Positions 16,309-25,772 of a stretch of DNA of 64,000 nucleotides are shown in pieces. Source of the stretch: an uncultured Bacteroidales bacterium. GTDB taxonomy: Bacteria; Bacteroidota; Bacteroidia; Bacteroidales; UBA932. The position numbers and the translations under genes are program-made. The stretch lies in the NCBI GenBank assembly GCA_934695325.1, contig CAKUVD010000001.1:372001-436000 (forward strand), in the 5' to 3' direction. Position 1 is the stretch's first letter; each line of letters starts with the position of its first letter. The notes under the pieces are model-generated. The model was not told the DNA's origin, did no database searches, and saw nothing but the letters and a program-made list of their open reading frames with translations.

Positions 16309-17424
16309 TCAATAAACGAAAGAGAATTCGTCCAGATACATATCAGTGCCGTCACCGCCGGTAAAATAGTCCCCGTAACGGCTTGACGCACAGACTATGG
16401 CCACTACCGAAGGCGTACGATCGCTCCTGTACGTGATCGGGATGGAGAATTCCTTATATCCGTCCATCCATTCACTGAACTCGAAGTTGCCGTAACCTAT
16501 TATCGCAGGGTCATTCTCGTAGTCCACGAACTGATAGTCAGAGTTCACAACGTGGAAGCGCCCCTTGTCGTCAATGGCGCCCTCAGGGTATCCTGACCAT
16601 TTGTTCTTGTCCCAGTCGGCGAGGATGATCTGGATCTGTCCTATATCCATCTTCCCGAGCATATCCTTGTGAAGGTCATCGGTGCGGTCAATCTGCACCG
16701 GCTGATAGCAATAATATCCGTGAAGTGCCTTAGGCCTGCCGGTAAACGGCACTCCCCACGCCAGATCGGCACCTTTCGTACCTTTAAGGCCGCAGAACTC
16801 TCCGGTAAAGAGGTTCCCAGAGGCGAACTTGATAAGCATCCAACGGCTGCTTAGCTTCGCCGCCCTCTTTCCTGTACCCGGAACAGCCACGAAGGATTCC
16901 TCTGGGACAGTAGAGTTCTTGCCCAGCAGATCAGCAGTCCCCTTGTTAGCAGTAGTCCAGATGGCCTTCTCTGCATCAGGGACATCTGCCGCATAAGGAT
17001 ACCATCCCTTGCCTGTCATAGACCAGTCGTCCAGGCTCATATTGTACAGATCCGGATTCTGCGGCTCAGGAGTGTCGTCAGCATTGACGGCTATCAGTTT
17101 CCATTCATATTCACGGAAGGCGTAAAGCCGCACGCGAAGGGTGTCACTGAGATCCAGCATTGTCCCGACTGAATACTGATTTTCTTTTCCGAAGGTCGCA
17201 TCTGTATATTTCACCTTACTGATCATCAAGTGATCGAGAGCGACGCCGGCAGGCATTGTCACGGTGACGGTCAGCTTGGAAGTGTTGATGGAAGAACTTT
17301 TCTGCCCCTCCACCTCGAATGCTTCATACCCGGCGACATCCTTGGGGACCATCATATCATTGTCCATACCGCAGCCGGCCAGAGCCAATGCAACAGCCAG
17401 CGACAGAAAAAATCCAGCTTTCAT
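16309..17424 (-). CDS. PCMD-domain lipoprotein
   Basis: A 371-residue lipoprotein (MKAGFFLSLAVALALAGC) with a putative carbohydrate-metabolism (PCMD) beta-sandwich in its C-terminal half. Marks of the domain are LYNMSLDDWSMTG, KGWYPYAAD, IWTTAN and the closing GGDGTDMYLDEFSFVY. The N-terminal third looks like an Ig-type sandwich. PCMD lipoproteins are surface or periplasmic proteins of Bacteroidota with unproved sugar-related roles. The start at 17424 gives the correct signal; earlier codons only add sequence overlapping the upstream gene. It lies 11 bp after the outer-membrane protein gene. Confidence 0.85.
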   Translation of the reverse strand: MKAGFFLSLAVALALAGCGMDNDMMVPKDVAGYEAFEVEGQKSSSINTSKLTVTVTMPAGVALDHLMISKVKYTDATFGKENQYSVGTMLDLSDTLRVRLYAFREYEWKLIAVNADDTPEPQNPDLYNMSLDDWSMTGKGWYPYAADVPDAEKAIWTTANKGTADLLGKNSTVPEESFVAVPGTGKRAAKLSSRWMLIKFASGNLFTGEFCGLKGTKGADLAWGVPFTGRPKALHGYYCYQPVQIDRTDDLHKDMLGKMDIGQIQIILADWDKNKWSGYPEGAIDDKGRFHVVNSDYQFVDYENDPAIIGYGNFEFSEWMDGYKEFSIPITYRSDRTPSVVAIVCASSRYGDYFTGGDGTDMYLDEFSFVY

Positions 17425-17435
17425 ACAATGCCCTC

Positions 17436-18209
17436 CTATCTGCGACCGACCTGCATATAATACATTATCGAGAAGCTCAGTCCGAGAAGATTCGGCTTGA
17501 ACGTGGTCCCGAAATGGGACAGCGAACTCGTATATACCTGATTCTTGGTCTGCTTGGTATACGAGTAGTTGCATTCAAGGACGCTGAGCGCAAGTTCAAA
17601 TGAAAGGCTGTTGGTCAGGAACACCGTCACGCCTGGATATACACCTATATTCAGCGCATACCCGTCGGAGAATGTCCCGTTCTTTTCGTCTCCGTCATAC
17701 TGGAAAGCCTTTCCCTGGCTCTTGGTCCCGCCAATGCGTACCTCGTTGAACATAGCGAACACCCTGCTGCCGAACAGCGGGACATAGTTGCGCACGGCGA
17801 ACTGTCCGCTATAGCTCTGATTCTTAAGATAATGGTTCGAGAGGTCGAACTCGTTGTCCGAGTCCAGGCTGATGGACGCCTTGTCCATATCCATAGATGT
17901 ATATGAATAGCCGAAACGTGCGCCCACCGCAGTATTCTTGCCGATGAAATAGAACAACGCAGGCGAAACTTTCACGGTGGAGAGATTTCCTTCCATACCG
18001 GTGATGAGGGACATCAGCTCATAGCCGACATCACCGTTTCCGGCGGAATAGTGGTGATATGATATAGAGGCACCTACGGTCATCATCCCTTTAGGCACGA
18101 ACACCGAGCTGGCGTCGCCCAGGCCCCTGTCGAATTTTTTCTCCGGTTCTTTCGCGGCAAGCGCCAGGCTCACGCTGAACAATGCTGCCGCCAGTAATGC
18201 TTTCTTCAT
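17436..18209 (-). CDS. Outer-membrane beta-barrel protein partner of PCMD lipoprotein
   Basis: 257 residues with a cleavable signal peptide (MKKALLAAALFSVSLALAA). The body is a series of amphipathic strands such as MTVGASISYHHYSAG, VGARFGYSYTSMD and SFELALSVLECNYSY, ending SIMYYMQVGRR. This fits a small outer-membrane barrel of about 10-12 strands. A barrel of this kind next to a PCMD lipoprotein is a recurring Bacteroidota arrangement, so the two may work together at the outer membrane. It is the first gene in a six-gene minus-strand row. Confidence 0.8.
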   Translation of the reverse strand: MKKALLAAALFSVSLALAAKEPEKKFDRGLGDASSVFVPKGMMTVGASISYHHYSAGNGDVGYELMSLITGMEGNLSTVKVSPALFYFIGKNTAVGARFGYSYTSMDMDKASISLDSDNEFDLSNHYLKNQSYSGQFAVRNYVPLFGSRVFAMFNEVRIGGTKSQGKAFQYDGDEKNGTFSDGYALNIGVYPGVTVFLTNSLSFELALSVLECNYSYTKQTKNQVYTSSLSHFGTTFKPNLLGLSFSIMYYMQVGRR

Positions 18210-18277
18210 AAATTCACTTGTACAATTCTGCGAAAATATGACTTTTTTTTCAACTATCCAAAGTCAAATATTTTTTG

Positions 18278-18285
18278 TACTTTTG
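18278..18285 (+). promoter_or_regulatory. -7 promoter element TACTTTTG for parE
   Basis: TACTTTTGC fits TAnnTTTG and lies 81 bp before the parE ATG, inside an AT-rich 157-bp divergent gap. Confidence 0.55.
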
Positions 18286-18366
18286 CAGTAATATGCGCTT
18301 TATGGAGCCCTATCTCAGCTGCACAATACTGGAGGCGGGTGGCGCATACCGATAAAAAAGATTCTA

Positions 18367-20274
18367 ATGGCAGAAGAAAGATACGATGGCAAGGCCATCA
18401 GGACACTGAAATGGAATGAACATATCCGCCAGCGTTCCGGAATGTATATCGGAAGGCTGGGGAACGGAGAGAACCAGGACGACGGCATCTATATACTGCT
18501 GAAGGAGGTCGTGGACAACGCCATAGACGAGTTCACGATGGGCCACGGCAAGCAGATACAGATCACCGTCGCCGACGGTACGGTCTCCGTGCGTGACTTC
18601 GGGCGAGGCATCCCGCACGAGGACAACAGTGTCATCAGATGCGTCAGCAACCTGAACACCGGAGGAAAATTCGATGACAAGAACTTCAAGAAGTCAGTCG
18701 GAATGAACGGTGTCGGCACTAAAGCCGTAAACGCATTGTCCTCATACTTCTACGTGGAATCATTCAGGGACGGGAAGAGTTCCTGGGCGGAATTCGAGAG
18801 AGGCGAGCTGAAGGATTCAGGAATGAAGGAAGGGGTCACGGAAAAGAACGGCACATTCGTGAAGTTCACCCCGGACAAGGAGATGTTCGGCGACTACTCA
18901 TATAATATGGAGTACGTCGAGACGATGATAAAGAACTACTCGTTCCTGAAGAAAGGGCTGACGCTGGTGCTCAACGGGACTCCTTACAAGTCCGAGAACG
19001 GCCTGCTGGACCTCGTGAACGACCGTATGAGCGAGACTCCGCTGTACCCGCCGATTCACCTGGAGGGGGAGGACATCGAGATCGTGCTCACCCACGGCAA
19101 CAGCTACGGTGAGAACGTCTCCTCATTCGTGAACGGACAGAACACGCGTGACGGAGGCACCCATCTCGCGGCGTTCAGAGAAGCCATAGCGAAGACGCTG
19201 AAAGAATTCTTCAAGAAGGACTACGAGCCACAGGACTGCCGCCAGGGCATCGTGGGTGCGATCAGCATACAGATTCAGGAACCTCAGTTCGAGGGACAGA
19301 CCAAGACCAAGCTCGGCTCCACATATATGTGGGACAGACAGGTCAAGGATGCTGACGGCAACACCGTAAGCGACAGGGGCCCGACCATCAGGTCTTTCAT
19401 CAATGACTTCATTTCCAGGAACCTGGACAATTATCTCCGAATACACAAGGACATTGTCCCTGTCATCGAGGAAAAGATAAAGTCCTCCAAGAAGGAAAGG
19501 GAGGAGATCTCCGGAATCCAGAAGAAGACCAGGGAGAAAAACAAGAGGGCCAATGTCTACAACAAGAAGCTCCGCGACTGCCGCTATCATTTCTGCGACA
19601 AGCCAGGCAAGGACAAGGATGAATACAGGAAGAATTCCAGCATATTCATAACCGAGGGAGATTCCGCGAGCGGAACCATCACGAAAGTGCGCGACGCCAA
19701 CACCCAGGCCGTGTTCAGCCTCCGTGGAAAGCCCATAAACTGCTACAAGGAGAGCCACAGGAAGGTCGCCGAGAATGAAGAGCTCAATCTTCTCATATCT
19801 GCTCTGGGCGTAGAGGAAGACCTCGACAACCTCAGATACAACAACATCATTGTCGCGACCGATGCCGATGATGACGGAATGCACATCCGGATGCTGGTGC
19901 TCACATTCTTTATGAAATACTACCCGGATCTCATCCGCCGCGGACACGTGCACATACTCCAGACTCCGCTTTTCCGCGTGAGGAACAAGAAGGAGACTAG
20001 GTACTGCTACAACGACGATGAGAAGGCGAAAGCGATAAAGGACCTGAAGAACGGTGTGGAAATCACGCGGTTCAAGGGCCTCGGAGAGATTTCACCTCAC
20101 GAGTTCACCGACTTCATCGGAGAGCAGATGAGGCTGGATGAGGTGTCACTCGCCAAGGACGAGTCCATCGCCAACATTATGGAATTCTATATGGGGGACA
20201 ACACCATAGACAGACAGAACTTTATCCGCCAGAATCTCCGCAGCGAGGAGGAACTGGAGGACATAAACATATAA
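18367..20274 (+). CDS. parE: DNA topoisomerase IV subunit B (ParE)
   Basis: The ATPase subunit of the type IIA enzyme that decatenates daughter chromosomes. The 635-residue protein shows the GHKL ATPase (KEVVDNAIDE, VRDFGRGIP, MNGVGTKAVNA near residues 40-125), the transducer domain, and the TOPRIM domain with EGDSASGT near 428 and the DADDDGMHI metal site near 500. Lack of the GyrB insert and the Bacteroidota-type N-terminus favour ParE over GyrB. The partner parC is not next to it: an acyltransferase gene follows after 4 bp. Confidence 0.92.
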   Translation: MAEERYDGKAIRTLKWNEHIRQRSGMYIGRLGNGENQDDGIYILLKEVVDNAIDEFTMGHGKQIQITVADGTVSVRDFGRGIPHEDNSVIRCVSNLNTGGKFDDKNFKKSVGMNGVGTKAVNALSSYFYVESFRDGKSSWAEFERGELKDSGMKEGVTEKNGTFVKFTPDKEMFGDYSYNMEYVETMIKNYSFLKKGLTLVLNGTPYKSENGLLDLVNDRMSETPLYPPIHLEGEDIEIVLTHGNSYGENVSSFVNGQNTRDGGTHLAAFREAIAKTLKEFFKKDYEPQDCRQGIVGAISIQIQEPQFEGQTKTKLGSTYMWDRQVKDADGNTVSDRGPTIRSFINDFISRNLDNYLRIHKDIVPVIEEKIKSSKKEREEISGIQKKTREKNKRANVYNKKLRDCRYHFCDKPGKDKDEYRKNSSIFITEGDSASGTITKVRDANTQAVFSLRGKPINCYKESHRKVAENEELNLLISALGVEEDLDNLRYNNIIVATDADDDGMHIRMLVLTFFMKYYPDLIRRGHVHILQTPLFRVRNKKETRYCYNDDEKAKAIKDLKNGVEITRFKGLGEISPHEFTDFIGEQMRLDEVSLAKDESIANIMEFYMGDNTIDRQNFIRQNLRSEEELEDINI

Positions 20275-20278
20275 TGAT

Positions 20279-20848
20279 ATGGAAAAAAGACGTTCAGCGT
20301 GGGCCAGATTCTGCGGATTCCTGCTCAGGAAAATGGGATGGACGACAGACGGCGGCCCCGCACCTGAGAAGAAATGCGTGATCCTGGGCGTGCCTCACAC
20401 CTCTGCGTGGGACTTCGTGGTATCATACTTGTTCTACACGCAGTTCGACAGGACAGCGCACGTAATGATAAAGAAAGAATTCTTCAAATGGCCCCTCGGA
20501 TGGTTCCTGCGCAAAGTGGGATGTATCCCGGTAGACAGGTCAAGCGCGAGCTCGATGCTCTTCAGCCTCATCAATGAGATGGAGAAGGTGGACACATTCC
20601 ATCTCGCCATCGCACCTGAGGGGACTCGTCACGCCATAAAGAAATGGAAGACAGGCTACCATATGATAGCGACCAAAGTCGGATGCCCTGTATATATGGG
20701 CTATTTCGACTGGGGCACGAAACATATCAGCATCGGGAAGAAAGTGGAACTGACGGATGATGCGAGGAAGGACACCGACAGGATACAGGCCCTCTACGAG
20801 GAAATGAAGATGAAGGGCAAGCATCCTGAAGGGTACGTTACACATTAA
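20279..20848 (+). CDS. 1-acyl-glycerol-3-phosphate acyltransferase family protein
   Basis: A 189-residue PlsC-type acyltransferase. The catalytic HX4D motif is PHTSAWD near residue 40, and the substrate-binding APEGTR is near 120. It would acylate lysophosphatidic acid or a related lipid at the inner membrane. It is short compared with PlsC proper (about 240 residues), as are many Bacteroidota relatives. It lies between parE and an acyl-activating enzyme, so the two lipid genes probably share a transcript with parE. Confidence 0.88.
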   Translation: MEKRRSAWARFCGFLLRKMGWTTDGGPAPEKKCVILGVPHTSAWDFVVSYLFYTQFDRTAHVMIKKEFFKWPLGWFLRKVGCIPVDRSSASSMLFSLINEMEKVDTFHLAIAPEGTRHAIKKWKTGYHMIATKVGCPVYMGYFDWGTKHISIGKKVELTDDARKDTDRIQALYEEMKMKGKHPEGYVTH

Positions 20849-20859
20849 TCAAAAAAAAT

Positions 20860-22563
20860 ATGACAAACAGCTTATATAGGAAGCTGACTACGAACAGGGA
20901 GAATTACATAACTACTCTCTCCAGGCTTTTCGACTACGCCACGATGGCTTATGCAAAAAGACCGGCCCTGACATTCGTGGACGGCAGCCAGAAATATACA
21001 TACACCGAATTCAGGAAGAAAAGCATTGACCTGGCCCACTTGTTCTCGAGGTATGGGATCAATGCAGGAGACCGCATCGCCATCCTTTCGCAGAATATGC
21101 CTAACTGGACGGTGTCATTGTTCTCCATAGTTTCCTTCGGCAGGATTGCGGTTCCTATCCTCCCGGACTCTTCGGAAAGCGAGGTGACGAACATTCTGAA
21201 CCATTCGGAGTGCAAGGCCATCTTCGTTTCATCCAGGATGCTCCCGAAACTGTCTGAGGAAGTAAAGAAAAAACTGACACTGGTCATCGACATAGAGACT
21301 CTGGAAATCATCAGCAAGGACGACTCTGCTTTCACCTGCGAGGGCTGGGGCAAGGATCCTTCACCAGACGACCTGGCGATGATCATCTACACTTCCGGAA
21401 CTTCCGGTAAAGCAAAAGGCGTGATGCTCAGTCACAGGAACTTCTGCCAGAACGTAATCGAGGCCTGGCACGCACAGAAAGCCAACAAGCACGACAGATG
21501 GCTGTCCATCCTGCCGATGTCACACACTTACGAGATGAGTTTCAGCGTCCTGTACCCTCTTTTCGTAGGCGGATGCGTATATCACATCAAGAAACTTCCG
21601 ACGCCTACGATTCTGATAGACTCGATGAAGAAAGTGCGCCCTACGATAATGTGCTCCGTGCCTCTCATCATCGAGAAAGTGTACAAGTCCAGCATCGTGC
21701 CTACCATAGAGCGAAGCCGTGTACTCTCGTGGATGCGTGACAATATGCCGCGGCTGCTGTACTTCTTTATCGGCAAGCGACTGTACTCGACATTCGGAGG
21801 CAAACTTAAGTTCTTCGGCATCGGAGGCTCCAAGCTTGACCCGACGGTGGAGGACTTCCTCATAAAGGCGAGATTCCCATACGCCATCGGCTACGGACTC
21901 ACGGAGACGGCACCGCTCATCACAAACGCCTGCGTCGGCAAGACGAAAGTAGGTTCCATCGGAGTGCCGGCATACAACGTCCAGGTCAAGCTCCGCGATG
22001 TCAATCCGGAAACCGGCGAGGGCGAGATCATCGCCAAAGGTGACAATGTGATGCTAGGCTACTACAAGGATCCGGAGCGCACCAGGGCGGTGCTTACCGA
22101 TGACGGCTGGTTCAGGACAAATGACCTGGCCTGCGTGGACGCCAAAGGCAGATACTACATCAAGGGCCGCCTGAACAATATGATACTCGGGCCTTCCGGA
22201 GAGAACATCTACCCTGAGGAAATCGAGCAGGTAATCAACAATTTCGGAGGGGTCAATGAATCCCTTGTAATGGAGCGCGACGGAAAACTTGTGGCTCTCG
22301 TAAAATTCGATGACAATGTCCTCAACTGGAACCAGGCTTCAGAGGACAAGTTCTTCGAGAACCTTCAGGCCAAGAAGAAAGCCGTGCTCGACTATGTGAA
22401 CAAGCACGTGGGCAAATCATCGAAAGTGAACACCGTGGAGGTGGTAAAGGAAGACTTCGAGAAGACGGCGACCCATAAGATCCGCAGGTTCAAGTACAAG
22501 GATGCCCACGGTGACGAGCCTCAGGGCAACCGGAATGACAGCGGAGTCGGGAACGAGAAATAG
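20860..22563 (+). CDS. Long-chain acyl-CoA/acyl-ACP synthetase (AMP-binding)
   Basis: Activates a fatty acid with ATP to an acyl-adenylate and then to a thioester. The 567-residue protein has the AMP-binding loop YTSGTSGKAKG near residue 180, the GYGLTETAPL motif near 345, and the C-terminal lid with DGWFRTNDLA and KGRLNNMILGPSGENIYPEE. In Bacteroidota such enzymes often feed acyl-ACP recycling. Coupling with the acyltransferase 11 bp upstream supports membrane lipid synthesis or repair. The C-terminus ends in a polar tail of about 20 residues. Confidence 0.9.
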   Translation: MTNSLYRKLTTNRENYITTLSRLFDYATMAYAKRPALTFVDGSQKYTYTEFRKKSIDLAHLFSRYGINAGDRIAILSQNMPNWTVSLFSIVSFGRIAVPILPDSSESEVTNILNHSECKAIFVSSRMLPKLSEEVKKKLTLVIDIETLEIISKDDSAFTCEGWGKDPSPDDLAMIIYTSGTSGKAKGVMLSHRNFCQNVIEAWHAQKANKHDRWLSILPMSHTYEMSFSVLYPLFVGGCVYHIKKLPTPTILIDSMKKVRPTIMCSVPLIIEKVYKSSIVPTIERSRVLSWMRDNMPRLLYFFIGKRLYSTFGGKLKFFGIGGSKLDPTVEDFLIKARFPYAIGYGLTETAPLITNACVGKTKVGSIGVPAYNVQVKLRDVNPETGEGEIIAKGDNVMLGYYKDPERTRAVLTDDGWFRTNDLACVDAKGRYYIKGRLNNMILGPSGENIYPEEIEQVINNFGGVNESLVMERDGKLVALVKFDDNVLNWNQASEDKFFENLQAKKKAVLDYVNKHVGKSSKVNTVEVVKEDFEKTATHKIRRFKYKDAHGDEPQGNRNDSGVGNEK

Positions 22564-22570
22564 CCGGGGA

Positions 22571-23569
22571 CTACATGATCCGCTCTATCCAGTGGAACAT
22601 CAGCCAGATACGGCGCTTCAATATGGGCATATCCAGGGAGTCGGCCGTATCGTATGGCTTGTTGTTGTTCATCGTGATGCCGGACGTGAACAAGACAGCG
22701 GGAATCTTGTGCTCCAGAAACACTCGCTGGTCGCTTACCCTGCGATAGAAGATGTCCGTGAAGTCCTTGCTTCCGAAATAGTCATAAGCGAGTTCCAGGC
22801 CGGAACCGTATTTCAGATTGCACAGACTCAACAGTCCTGCATTCTCCACTCCGGCGGCTTCACGCCCCAGCATTATGATGAAATCTTTGCGCCCGGATCT
22901 GAGCGTGCTCATCGTACCTCCTATCTGGTCTATGTTCACTACCATCGCAATCTTGTCCGCGGAAACAGAGGTTCCTGTCACCGGGTCGGTCAGGCGTCCG
23001 TCCTCAATGGACTTCCATAGAGCCTTGGAGCCTTTCATACTGGCGGATTTAGCATCCAGCGCCACGAATATCAGATTGCTTCCATAGGCGCGTCCGAGCC
23101 TGCGCATCGAGCTGAACATCTCAGCGATGCTTATCATAGCCACGACACCGGAAGCATTGCTGTCGGCCCCTGGATACAGAGTCCCGTCAAGCGTACCCAA
23201 ACCGTCATAATGCGCCATCACTATCACATAAGAATCCCTGTGCTTCTTGGACGAGCCAGGGAGGAAGCCGGTCACATTTCTTCCGAAAGGCTCATAGAAA
23301 TGCTGTGTCCATTCGCCGCAAGGCATAAGGCCGATTTCACGGAAGCGCCTCGTTATCCAGAACGCGGCCTCTGTATTTCCCAGCGTGCCGGTGCCTCGCC
23401 CGCCGCACAGAGAGTCTGAGAGAAACGCTATCTGCCTATACAGTTTGCTTTCCCATACCATATTGTGAGCCTGTGTGCTGCCGATGGCGCCGATATAGGG
23501 CGTGGACTGGGCGAAAGCCATAGCAGAAAACGATGCCAGAACAGATATAAGGAGTATTTTTTTCTTCAT
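22571..23569 (-). CDS. M28-family peptidase homologue lacking key catalytic residues
   Basis: 332 residues with a signal peptide (MKKKILLISVLASFSAMAFAQ), predicted periplasmic. The fold is that of M28 zinc aminopeptidases: AHYDGLGTL (metal His and Asp) and GADSNASGV (bridging Asp) are kept. But where active members have a Glu-Glu pair before the GLLGS-like segment, this one reads FVALDAKSASMKGS, and the final metal His region reads MNNNKPYDTAD with no His. It is therefore probably non-catalytic or altered in function. A start at 23662 would hide the signal peptide, so ATG 23569 is used. It is convergent with the acyl synthetase gene. Confidence 0.8.
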   Translation of the reverse strand: MKKKILLISVLASFSAMAFAQSTPYIGAIGSTQAHNMVWESKLYRQIAFLSDSLCGGRGTGTLGNTEAAFWITRRFREIGLMPCGEWTQHFYEPFGRNVTGFLPGSSKKHRDSYVIVMAHYDGLGTLDGTLYPGADSNASGVVAMISIAEMFSSMRRLGRAYGSNLIFVALDAKSASMKGSKALWKSIEDGRLTDPVTGTSVSADKIAMVVNIDQIGGTMSTLRSGRKDFIIMLGREAAGVENAGLLSLCNLKYGSGLELAYDYFGSKDFTDIFYRRVSDQRVFLEHKIPAVLFTSGITMNNNKPYDTADSLDMPILKRRIWLMFHWIERIM

Positions 23570-23596
23570 TTTGTCAGCCGGAGCACGATAATTGAT

Positions 23597-23604
23597 TATC
23601 TTTG
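23597..23604 (+). promoter_or_regulatory. -7 promoter element TATCTTTG for the TPR gene
   Basis: Exact TAnnTTTG match 99 bp before the TTG start at 23704; faces away from the M28 gene. Confidence 0.58.
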
Positions 23605-23703
23605 TAATCTTTGGGAAAGGCCTGACGCATATCTGCGCCGGTTTTTCCGAAAAAGATTTCAAAATTAGGAAATCCTAGTGAATTTCGGAAATATAGAAGA
23701 GAT

Positions 23704-25707
23704 TTGAGACAGAAACTTAAATACACAGTCATATCAGTAGTCATATTCCTGCTGTCAGGAGCGATGGTGTACGCTCAATACGACAGGGACGTGTTCTTCT
23801 ACAGAGGCAGACGGGCTCTCGCAGACGGCAAGTTCGCCAGCGCCATCGAGAGCTTCAACGTCCTCTCACGCATTGACAGTACCGACTATTGGACATTCTT
23901 CTACCGCGGAATCGCAAAGTACAACCTCGGCGACCTCCGCGGCGCGCAGAAGGATTTCAACACATCCGTCCGCCTCAACCCCGTATTCACGTCCGGCTAC
24001 CATTACCGCGCGATAACGGAAAGCAGGTTCGGAGACTACGACAAGGCTCTGGAGGATCTGCAGCACGCCATCGACCTCCGCCCTGGATATATAGGCCTGT
24101 ATTTCAGCCGCGGAGTGACATACTTCCTGGCTCAGCAGTTCGACAAAGCCATAGCCGATTTCGACAAATACATCCGCAAGGAGCCTAAGGATCCTTCGGC
24201 ATACCTCAACAGAGGAGCCTGCCGGCTGTTTCTTCAGGACACGACAAAGGCACTGGACGACTATAACAAGGCCATCTCTCTGGACAGGTTCGAGCCGGAA
24301 GGCTTCATCAGACGAGGACGGCTCTATGCAGCCGGACATCGCTATCAGGATGCCATATCCGATATGAATATGGCGATCAGCCTGGACACGACCAACACGT
24401 TCGCCTATTTCAACAGGGCGATAATGTACTATGACCTAAGCGACTATAACTCAGCTATGTCTGATCTGAACAGAGTCCTTCAGGATGAGCCTGGAAATGC
24501 CCTCACGCTGTACAACAGGAGTCTCATCAGCGCCCAGGTAGGCAACTACGAAGACGCTCTACAAGATATGGACAGGGTCATAAACATAAACCCGGGCAAC
24601 GTCCTGGCCTACTATAACAGAGCCTCCTATTTCGTCAATATGGAGAGATGGCGTGACGCCCTCGAGGATTATGACAAGGCCATAGAGCTATACCCCGATT
24701 TCGCGAAGGCATATATGAACCGCTCCTACGTGGAGAATATACTTGGGATGAAGAAAGAATCCAAGCGAGACTATGACACTGCGAACCGCAAGATCAGCGA
24801 GTACCGGGAGAAGACCGGAGAAGACGGCATCTCATTCGCAGACACCACCAGGAAATACAGTTCCCTCCTGTCGCTGGACGCAGACTTCGCAAAAAAAGAT
24901 TTCGATGACGAGATGTTGCAGCACAGGGACGTGGACATAAAGCTCCGTCCGCTATACAGGTTCAGGCTGTCCGACTACAGGGACAATGTCCAGTACGCCC
25001 TGCGCAATCGTTACGAGAATGCACTTATAGACAAGTTCGAGCGTGAGAGCATCGTACCGGTGGTCATCTCCAACTCGGACACGGTCAAGTTCTCAGGCAG
25101 CGGCAATGACGCCGTGTGGTCGCTCCCGAAGGACAATGCTGAAGGCGAGTTCCTCAAAGCGCTGGAAGATGTGAATTCCAAGCAGTTCAATTCAGCCCTC
25201 GTCCATTATGACAATGCCATCGACGGTGATGCCGGCGACAAGTACCAGGCGCTCTACAAGGCGTTCTATTATATGAACAGGGGCGTGCTCCGCGCTGATA
25301 TGATCGACTTCATATCATCCATCGAGAGCAATGTGCAGACGCTCACAATGGATGACCAGGGAACGACCAGGGCGCGTGTCAAGGATCAGGTGACGAGAAA
25401 CTATGATTATTCTGACGCCGTGGAAGATATGCAGAAAGCACTGGAGACGGTAAGCGACATACCTTACATATATTTCAACCTGGCGAACCTCCAATGCCTG
25501 TCATCGTCCTATGTGGATGCAATCGGGAATTATACGAAAGCGATTTCGCTGTACCCATATATGGGAGACGCCTATTTCAACAGAGGGCTCGTGCTCATCT
25601 ATCTTAAAGACAAGGAGAAAGGCTGCATTGACCTTTCCCGTGCCGGGGAACTAGGCGTCGGGGACGCATACGGTGTGATAAAGAAGTATTGCGAAGAGGG
25701 TGAATGA
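23704..25707 (+). CDS. Secreted/periplasmic tetratricopeptide-repeat protein
   Basis: 667 residues with an N-terminal signal (ending MVYAQ) and about a dozen TPR units in two blocks, roughly residues 30-370 and 480-660. Typical repeats read AYFNRAIMYYDLSDYNSAMSD and AYYNRASYFVNMERWRDALED in spirit: A-x-x-NR-G-x-x, then an Asp-rich turn. Such proteins scaffold complexes in the periplasm. The start is a TTG because no ATG precedes the signal sequence and an AG-rich stretch (agaagag) lies directly upstream of it. The middle region, 370-480, is not repetitive. Function unknown beyond protein binding. Confidence 0.85.
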   Translation: MRQKLKYTVISVVIFLLSGAMVYAQYDRDVFFYRGRRALADGKFASAIESFNVLSRIDSTDYWTFFYRGIAKYNLGDLRGAQKDFNTSVRLNPVFTSGYHYRAITESRFGDYDKALEDLQHAIDLRPGYIGLYFSRGVTYFLAQQFDKAIADFDKYIRKEPKDPSAYLNRGACRLFLQDTTKALDDYNKAISLDRFEPEGFIRRGRLYAAGHRYQDAISDMNMAISLDTTNTFAYFNRAIMYYDLSDYNSAMSDLNRVLQDEPGNALTLYNRSLISAQVGNYEDALQDMDRVININPGNVLAYYNRASYFVNMERWRDALEDYDKAIELYPDFAKAYMNRSYVENILGMKKESKRDYDTANRKISEYREKTGEDGISFADTTRKYSSLLSLDADFAKKDFDDEMLQHRDVDIKLRPLYRFRLSDYRDNVQYALRNRYENALIDKFERESIVPVVISNSDTVKFSGSGNDAVWSLPKDNAEGEFLKALEDVNSKQFNSALVHYDNAIDGDAGDKYQALYKAFYYMNRGVLRADMIDFISSIESNVQTLTMDDQGTTRARVKDQVTRNYDYSDAVEDMQKALETVSDIPYIYFNLANLQCLSSSYVDAIGNYTKAISLYPYMGDAYFNRGLVLIYLKDKEKGCIDLSRAGELGVGDAYGVIKKYCEEGE

Positions 25708-25757
25708 CCTGCCCCGGCCCAATGAAGCCGCGGCGATGTTTTTATGTTTATTTAATT

Positions 25758-25763
25758 AGGAGG
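25758..25763 (+). promoter_or_regulatory. Shine-Dalgarno AGGAGG deciding a start
   Basis: A full AGGAGG, rare in this genome, ends 9 nt before ATG 25773 and fixes the start of the metallo-hydrolase. Confidence 0.8.
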
Positions 25764-25772
25764 AAGATTATA

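Noticed and set aside
19123-19953. 276-codon open frame antisense to parE
   Set aside because: It is the mirror of a well-conserved gene, with low-complexity Val/Leu-rich translation and no homology.
25704-25772. Earlier start for the metallo-hydrolase at 25704
   Set aside because: It overlaps the TPR stop and ignores the AGGAGG site that clearly serves ATG 25773.
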